Shown piece by piece: positions 57,775 to 64,000 of a stretch of DNA of 64,000 nt. The stretch covers positions 930,001 through 994,000 of the forward strand of contig CP091718.1 in assembly GCA_022009675.1 (NCBI GenBank). Reading direction: 5' to 3'. The translations under genes were made by a program, and so were the position numbers. The notes beneath the pieces are model-generated. The model was not told the DNA's origin. It searched no databases and saw nothing but the letters and a program-made list of their open reading frames with translations. Within the stretch, counting starts at the first letter, position 1; every line of letters starts with the position of its first letter. Source of the stretch: Oscillospiraceae bacterium (GTDB taxonomy: Bacteria; Bacillota; Clostridia; Oscillospirales; CAG-272).

Positions 57775-58905
57775 ACTCTGGCCGCCGGATTGCCCTGCCG
57801 CTGTGGTGCCTGCGGGGGGCTTGCCCCTCGCCTTGCCGGCTCGGCGGGCGTTGACGGCACCCGGCGGGGAGTTTGCTTTGCCTTGCCGCCTGCCACCCCT
57901 GCCTTTAGTTTGCTTTTTATGCCCCCCTTCCCCGAAGGGGAAGGATATCCCCCGACCCCCTTCCCGGCGGGAAGGGGGAGCCCCTAAAGTTTATTTTCGC
58001 CGGGGCTTCGCCCCCGGCACCCCTGCACTGAACCGCTTGCGGCACTTACAGACCCTGCCGCTGTGGTGCCTGCGGGGGCTTTGCCCCTGCCTTGCCGGCT
58101 CGGCGGGCGTTGACGGCACCCGGCGGGGAGTTTGCTTTCCCTTGCCGCCTGCCACCCCCTGCCTTTAGTTTGCCTTCTTGCCCCCATCCCCTGACCCGCG
58201 CTCGCAGAGCGTCTTTCCCTCCGGGGAAGGGGGAGCCCCAAAGTTTATTTTCGCCGGGGGCTTCGCCCCCAGCACCCCTGCACTGAACTGCCTGCGGCAC
58301 GTACAGACCGTGCCGAACAGGTACCCAGCGGGGAGTTTGCTTTCCTTGCCGCCTGCTACCCCTGCCTTTAGATTGCCTTTCTTGCCCCCCTTCCCCGAAG
58401 GGGAAGGATATCTTCGACCCCTTCCCGGCGGGAAGGGGGAGCCTAAAGTTATTTTCATGCAGGGGCTTTGCCCCTTGCATCCCCGGGATTAGACCGCTTG
58501 CGGCACTTACAGACCCCTGCCGCTGTGGTGCCTGCGGGGATTGCCCCTGCCTTGCCGGATCGGCGGGCGTTGACGGCACCCGGCGGGGGCTGAACCCCAG
58601 CGGCACTTGTTCGCCCTGCCCCGGGGGAGAGGACCATCTCAAACGCCGCCGTCGCTTGCGACGGATAGTTCCATCTCCCCCGGTCCCCCCTCTCCTTGGC
58701 TGCCGGCACTGCCCATAGAAAAACGTTTCTGTCGGTTTTGCGGCGAACCGTGGGTTCAACCGGGGATGCAAGGGGCGAAGCCCCTTGCATAAGAAAAACT
58801 AAAAATCTCCCCCTTCCCCCGCCGGGGAAGGGGGCTGGGAGGGATAGGGGGCAAGAAAGCAAACTAAAAGGCAGGTTTAGCCGGCAACCAAGCAAGCCGC
58901 CCCCC
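57775..58905. repeat. Repeat mosaic (R3, R2, R1, long R4, R1)
   Basis: Three ~250-bp units each with CCGCTGTGGTGCCTGCGGGG, GCGTTGACGGCACCCGGCGG, CTTTAGTTTGC, R3 and R2 (about 57995, 58250) or R1 (about 58458), then a long-form R4 (about 58616-58710) and R1 (about 58765-58790). CTTCCCCGAAGGGGAAGGATAT occurs in two of the units. No gene. Confidence 0.85.
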
Positions 58906-58974
58906 CTTCTCACTGAAAAAAATCCACCCCACAACCAGCAGAAAGCCCAACGCCAAAAAATAAGGAGATCCAGT

Positions 58975-61140
58975 ATGTCGGAAAATAACGTGTACGAGCT
59001 GTACGGAAGCATGGTGTTCAACGACGAGGCAATGAGACGCCGCCTGCCAAAGGAAGTCTATAAGTCCCTGACCCGCACCATCGCCACCGGCAAAAACCAT
59101 CGACGCATCCATCGCGGACGCGGTCGCCAATGCCATGAAGGATTGGGCGATCGAAAAGGGCGCCACGCACTATACGCACTGGTTCCAGCCGCTGACAGGC
59201 GTCACAGCCGAGAAGCATGACGCATTTATCGCGCCGCTCCAGGGCGATAAGGTGGTCATGGAGTTTTCCGGAAAGGAGCTCATCAAGGGCGAACCGGATG
59301 CCTCCTCCTTCCCGTCCGGCGGTCTGCGCGCTACCTTTGAGGCGCGGGGCTATACCGCGTGGGATCCGGCGTCCTATGCGTTCGTCAAGGGCAATACCCT
59401 CTATATCCCCACCGCCTTCTGCTCCTATACCGGCGAGGCGCTGGATACCAAAACGCCGCTTTTGCGCTCCATGGACGCGCTGTCCGAGCAGGCTCTGCGC
59501 ATCCTGCGGCTGTTCGGCGACACCGACACGGCGCGCGTGACGCCCACGGTCGGCGCAGAGCAGGAATATTTCCTTGTCAACAAAGACTATTTCAACAGAC
59601 GCAAGGATTTGGTCTACTGCGGCAGGACGCTGTTCGGGGCACCCGCGCCCAAGGGGCAGGAGATGGACGACCACTACTTCGGACCACTCAAGCCCAAGGT
59701 GGCGGCGTTCATGGCGGAACTGGATGACGCGCTCTGGCGGCTGGGCATCAACGCCAAGACGGAGCATAACGAGGTCGCACCCTCCCAGCACGAGCTGGCG
59801 CCCATCTTCGCCACGACCAATATGGCAGTGGATCAGAACCTGCTGATTATGGAGTACATGAAGCTGATTGCCGACCGGCACGGCATGGTGTGCCTGCTGC
59901 ACGAGAAGCCCTACGCAGGCGTTAACGGCTCCGGCAAGCACAACAACTGGTCGCTGACCGCCGATGACGGCACCAATCTGCTGGATCCTGGCAAGACGCC
60001 GTGGGAGAACACGCGCTTCCTGCTGTTCCTTGCCGCCATCATCAAGGCGGTGGACGAGTACGCAGACCTGCTGCGCATTTCGGTTGCCTATGCGGGCAAC
60101 GACCATCGGCTGGGTGCCAACGAGGCGCCGCCCGCCATTATTTCGGTCTTTCTCGGCGAGGAACTGGAGGGCATCGTGAACGCGCTGGTGGACGGCACGG
60201 ATTACAACCGTCCCGGTGCCGCCACCATGAATCTGGGTGTTCCCTCCGTGCCGACCTTCCGCCGCGACACGACCGACCGCAACCGCACCTCCCCCTTTGC
60301 CTTCACGGGCAACAAGTTTGAATTCCGGTCGCTCGGCTCCTCGCAGAATATCGCCATGCCGAACATCGTGCTGAACACCGCCGTGGCGAGTGCCCTGCGC
60401 GCGCTGGCGGACGAACTGGAGAGCGCCCGTGCGCAGGGACTGATGGCGGTCGCCGCGGGGCGGCTGTCCGGCGAGCAGGCGGGGCTGGTCTTTTCGGACG
60501 CGGTCAATCGCACCATCCGCGAAACACTGACCGCCCATCGCCGCGTCAGTTTTTGACGGGAACGGCTACGGCAGTGACTGGCCTGCCGAGGCGGCGCGCC
60601 GTGGTCTGCCCAACTACCGCACGGCAGTGGAGGCTTTCGCGCATCTGACGGATGACAAGAACGTGCGCCTGTTCACGGAGTTCGGGGTTCTGTCGCCGGT
60701 TGAGCTGGCGGCGCGGCAGGAGATTCTGTTTGAAAACTACGCCAAGGTGCTGAACATTGAGGCGCAGACCATGGTGCTGATGGCGACGCGGCAGATCATT
60801 CCCGCCGTGGAGACATACATTGACCGGCTTGCAGGGACTGCCGCGCGCAAGGCGGCGCTGTGCGGGGACATGCGTCCCGACTGCACCGCGTTGGAGCGGG
60901 AGCTGGTCGGGCGGCTGTCCGAGTTGAACGCCCGCGCCTTCCGTGCGGCGGAGGCGCTCCGGGAGGCGGATGCCGCCGCGCGGGCTGCCGGGGACGAGGT
61001 AGCCGTGGCGACTGCCTTCCGAAACACGGTGATTCCTGCCATGCAGGCACTGCGGGAGCCTGTGGACGAGATGGAGACGCTTGTGGACGCCGATGTCTGG
61101 CCTCTGCCGACCCTATGGGGAGCTGACGTACCGGCAATGA
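58975..61140 (+). CDS. glnN: Type III glutamine synthetase, copy 2 (three frameshifts)
   Basis: About 721 residues. The same GSIII signatures as copy 1 are present: [84 protein letters not shown]. Start [17 protein letters not shown] follows AAGGAGA. Frame slips: one extra A in AAAAA at 59092-59096, one near 60549-60556 (HRRV joined to [19 protein letters not shown]) and one near 61110-61114, after which the protein ends [13 protein letters not shown]. Similar overall to copy 1 but with a divergent, longer C-terminal helical part. No consensus promoter or leader hairpin was seen upstream, unlike copy 1. Confidence 0.94.
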
Positions 61141-61149
61141 TTTTTTTCG

Positions 61150-62195
61150 GGGTGCGCGGGGGATTGCCCCCGGCACCCTTTTGCTTTTTGGGGGCGCAGG
61201 GGGTGCCGGGTAAACCTTCCCTGCTGGTACCCGGAGGGGGCTGGCTTTTTGGTCGCCGGCTGACCTTGTCGCTGTGGCACCCGGCGGGGGGGCTTGGCGG
61301 TTGGGGTTGCCGCTCTGCCCTGCCTTTAGCTTTAATTTTGCCCCCATCCCCCCGACCCCCTTCCCGGTGGGAAGGGGGAGACTTATAGTTTTTCTTATGC
61401 AAGGGGCTTGGCCCCTTGCATCCCCGGGATTAGACCGCTTGCGGCACTGGCTGACCTTGTCGCTGTGGTACCCGGCGGGAGTCTTGCTTTCTTTGTCGCC
61501 TGCCTACCTTGCCTTTAGCTTGCTTTTTGCTGCCCCCCTATCCCTCCCCGACCCCCTTCCCGGCGGGAAGGGAGACTTATAGTTTTTCTTTATGCAAGGG
61601 GCTTCGCCCCTTGCATCCCAGGATTAGACCGCTTGCGGCACCGGCTGACCTTGTCGCTGTGGTACCCGGCGGGGGTCTTGCTTTCTTTGTCGCCTGCCTA
61701 CCTTGCCTTTAGCTTGCTTTGCTGCCCCCATCCTCGCCCCCCTTCCCGGCGGGAAGGGGGAGACTTATAGTTTTTCTTATGCAAGGGGCTTCGCCCCTTG
61801 CATCCCCGGGATTAGACCGCTTGCGGCACTGGCTGACCTTGCCGCTGTGGCACCCGGCGGGGGCTTGGCGGTTGGGGTTGCCGCTTTACCCTGCCTTTAG
61901 CTTGCTTTGCTGCCCCCATCCCCCTCCCACCCCCTTCCCGGCGGGAAGGGGGAGATTTTTAGTTGATTTTGCCGGGGCTTCGCCCCGGCACCCCGGCGGC
62001 TGAACCTATAGGTCTCCGCAAAACCGACAAAAAGCGTTCCCTGCGAGTGATTCCGCCCCCCACCGAGGCACCTGTACGGCAGGGACAGCCAGTGCCGCGC
62101 CCCGTCCAGCTTGGGGATGCAAGGGGCGAAGCCCCTTGCATGAAATAACCTTGATCACCCCCTTCCCCGCCGGGGAAGGGGTCGGGGGATAGGGG
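61150..62195. repeat. Repeat mosaic with ~190-bp tandem units
   Basis: At least three head-to-tail copies (R1 hairpins at about 61399, 61596, 61778) of a unit with GATTAGACCGCTTGCGGCAC, TGACCTTGTCGCTGTGG, TTGCCTTTAGCTTGCTTT, R3 and GACTTATAGTTTTTCTTATG, ending with an R2-like copy near 61970 and another R1 near 62119. No gene. Confidence 0.85.
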
Positions 62196-63495
62196 GCAAA
62201 AAGAACACTAAAGGCAGGGCAGAGCGGCAACCCCAACCGCCGCGCCCCCCGCTGGGTACAGCGATGGCAAGGTCATCCGGCAACGCCGGGGCAAGCCCCC
62301 CCGCCAGCGCGCGATACGCCGCCCCTGTTCCGGTGCCGCCCGGGTTCAGCCTCCGGGTACCTGTTCGGCACGGTCTGTAAGTGCCGCAGGCGGTTCAGCG
62401 CCGGGGTGCGGGGGCGAAGCCCCCGGCGAAAATAATCTTTAGGGGCTCCCCTTCCCCACTGGGGAAGGGGGTCGAGGGGATAGGGGCAGCAAAGAAAACT
62501 AAAGGCAGGGTAGGGAGGCGACAAAGAAGGCAAGCCGTCCGCTGGGTACCTGCGGGCAAGTTCAGCCTGTGCCGCAAGCGGTTCAGTGCCGGGTGCCGGG
62601 GCGAAGCCCCCGGCGAAAATATCTTTGAGGGCTCCCCTTTCCCCGCCGGGGAAGGGGGCTGGGGGATAGGGGGCAAAAAGAACACTAAAGGCAGGGGTAG
62701 GGCGGCAACCCCAACCGCCGCGCCCCCCGCTGGGTACAGCGATGGCAAGGTCAGCCGGCAACGCCGGGGCAAGCTCCCCGCCAGCGCGCGATACGCCGCC
62801 CCTGCTCCGGTGCCGCCCGGGTTCAGCCTCCGGGTACCTGTTCGGCACGGTTTGTAAGTGCCGCAAGCGGTTCAGCGCAGGGGTGCCGGGGCGAAGCCCC
62901 CGGCGAAAATAAACTTTGAGTCCCCTTCCCCACCGGGGAAGGGGGCTGGGGAGATAGGGGGCAAAAAGAACACTAAAGGCAGGGTAGGGAGGCGACAAAG
63001 AAGGCAAGCCGTCCGCTGGGTACCTGCGGGGCAAGTTCAGCCCTGTGCCGCAAGCGGTTCAGTGCCGGGGTGCCGGGGCGAAGCCCCCGGCGAAATAATC
63101 TTGGGGCTCCCCTTTCCCCGCCGGGGAAGGGGGCTGGGGGATAGGGGGCAAAAAGAACACTAAAAGGGCAGGGTAGGGGCGGCAACCCCAACCGCCGCGC
63201 CCCCCCCCCGCTGGGTACAGCGATGGCAAGGTCAGCCGGCAACGCCGGGGCAAGCTCCCCGCCAGCGCGCGATACGCCGCCCCTGTTTCGGTGCCGCCCG
63301 GGTTCAGCCTCCGGGTACCTGTTCGGCACGGTCTGTGAGTGCCGCAGGCGGTTCAGCGCAGGGTGCCGGGGCGAAGCCCCCGGCGAAATAATCTTTAGGG
63401 CTCCCCTTCCCCGCCGGGGAAGGGGGCTGGGGGATAGGGGGCAAAAAGAACACTAAAGGCAGGGTAGGGAGGCGACAAAGAAGGCAAGCCGCCCC
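62196..63495. repeat. Repeat mosaic with ~480-bp higher-order tandem units
   Basis: About 2.7 copies of a ~480-bp unit; GGGTACAGCGATGGCAAGGT recurs near 62255, 62734 and 63216. Each unit holds CGCGCGATACGCCGCCCCTG, CCGGGTACCTGTTCGGCACG, two R2 hairpins, two R3 hairpins and AAAGAACACTAAAGGCAGGG. The copies are very similar, so the assembly may have collapsed or expanded them. No gene. Confidence 0.85.
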
Positions 63496-63608
63496 CCGCC
63501 TTACCTGAATTTTACAAAGCCGATACGCCCCGCTGATTGCCGGAGCGCATTTGCGTATAATAGAGGCGGATTCAGGAGGAAAACTCCACTCCGGGAGGGA
63601 AAAACAGT

Positions 63609-64000
63609 ATGGTCAGAATGAAAAATTGCGGGCGGATGCGGCGAGAACGGCAGGAGCTGCTTCTTCGTGGACGCAGGACGCCCCGGCGCAGGATTTCTCG
63701 TGGACTGCGGCGTGTCGCAGGACGGCGGCTTCCCGCGCCTGACCCGCGAGGAAATCTCCCGCGTCAGCGCAGTTTTTCCTGACAAGCGCCGCCCCCCGAA
63801 CGCGCAGGCGCCCTGCCGTGGCTGGCAACGCAGGGCTTCACCGGACAGGTCGTCGCGCCGGCGTGCACCCTGCTGCAGCTGCCGCAGACCCCGGCGCGTC
63901 CCGTCCCGCTGGAACGCCTGTGCGAAGGACACCGGTACGGCTCGCTGGGATTCGTGTCGTTCACCTACGGCAGGAGCGGCGGGAGCGCAGGCGGCGTCTG
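63609..64000 (+). CDS. MBL-fold-like protein lacking the metal motif, partial (frameshifts)
   Basis: Cut by the window end. Joined across at least two or three slips (near 63630, 63777 and 63793-63800) it reads CGENGRSCFFVDAGRPGAGF, LVDCGVSQDGGFPRLTREEISRVSAVFLTS in parts, AAPERAGALPWLATQGFTGQVVAP, RYGSLGFVSFTYGRSGGSAGGV. The order of blocks matches metallo-beta-lactamase-fold hydrolases of the RNA-processing group, but the HxHxDH segment expected after VFLT reads SAAPERAG, and the later GHSxGS segment reads GRSGGSAGG. Either a catalytically dead member or a weak match. A TATAAT near 63555 and GGGAGGG before the ATG support a real gene. Confidence 0.55.

Noticed and set aside
6000..60560. Programmed ribosomal frameshifting
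   Set aside because: Shifts are spread over unrelated genes at different sequences, lack shared slippery heptamers and stimulatory stems, and many fall in simple A or T runs, as expected of indel errors.
976..61402. Long antisense frames opposite glnN (both copies), the 22.7 kb lipoprotein, the rhamnosidase, pgcA and the helicase
   Set aside because: They mirror strongly coding genes with high third-position GC, lack start signals and match no family, while the opposite strand shows clear motifs.
155..62143. Dozens of short frames reading MQGASPLASPG, KGLRPLHPRG or similar
   Set aside because: R1 starts with ATG on both strands and the mosaic is GC-rich, so every copy yields short open frames. 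They lack ribosome binding sites, change frame between copies and appear only within repeats.
1..64000. tRNA, rRNA, prophage, plasmid or conjugation genes
   Set aside because: No cloverleaf, rRNA stretch, integrase, capsid, relaxase or replication gene was recognised in either strand.

Overview
The window looks like a chromosomal piece of a GC-rich Clostridia bacterium, most likely an uncultured gut member of the Oscillospirales. This is inferred from two type III glutamine synthetases, a CD1247-type zinc-ribbon protein, EF-P with the Lys32 loop, MetNIQ, canonical TTGACA-17-TATAAT promoters and strong AGGAGG ribosome binding sites. No tRNA, rRNA, phage, transposase or CRISPR array was seen.

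Layout. 0.4-2.5 kb: type III glutamine synthetase 1 (minus) behind a leader with a terminator-like hairpin. 2.9-13.8 kb: cell-surface island of five secreted plus-strand proteins; four end in a GC or GGC motif, a hydrophobic stretch and a basic tail, and three share sandwich modules. 14.9-24.7 kb: BspA-like lipoprotein, efp, the zinc-ribbon protein, a secreted cyclophilin with nahK and a phosphohexomutase, a beta-helix lipoprotein and a HAD phosphatase. 25.9-31.3 kb: a CBM9-like surface protein with the same C-terminal tag, an acyl carrier protein, a PHP phosphatase and a sugar-type binding lipoprotein. 32.6-41.5 kb: GH78 alpha-L-rhamnosidase, phosphoglucomutase and a DinG/XPD helicase. 42.2-45.1 kb (minus): metNIQ behind a 29-codon leader peptide rich in Met and Cys codons, followed by a terminator and a possible competing antiterminator. 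46.1-49.0 kb (minus): rpmG-secE-nusG-rplK-rplA. 50.2-57.8 kb: nuclease-like lipoprotein, rsgA, a kinase-less PASTA protein and azlCD. 59.0-61.1 kb: glutamine synthetase 2. The window ends inside an MBL-fold-like gene.

About 20 kb, roughly 30 percent by summing gaps, carries no gene. Nearly all of it is a mosaic of a few palindromic repeat families, called here R1 to R5, that fill almost every gap over 300 bp. R1 is ATGCAAGGGGC-GAA-GCCCCTTGCAT. R2 is GCCGGGGGC-GAA-GCCCCCGGC. R3 is CCCCTTCCCG-CCGGGAAGGGG. R4 is an ~80-bp block containing GAGAGGACCATCTCAAACGCC. R5 is GGGGGACTCTT-GA-AAGAGTCCCCC plus a CAGACCCCCAGAACTT tail.

Many genes, including the normally essential nusG and rplA and the housekeeping gene rsgA, are broken by single-base shifts, often in runs of A or T. 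These are most simply indel errors of a long-read assembly; affected genes are given here as one feature across the break.

Themes are glycan capture and breakdown (surface island, CBM9-like protein, rhamnosidase, nahK, mutases), nitrogen and amino-acid supply (two glutamine synthetases, MetNIQ, AzlCD) and core translation. The best candidate for something undescribed is the Met/Cys leader-peptide attenuator of metNIQ, followed by the repeat mosaic and the C-terminal surface tag.
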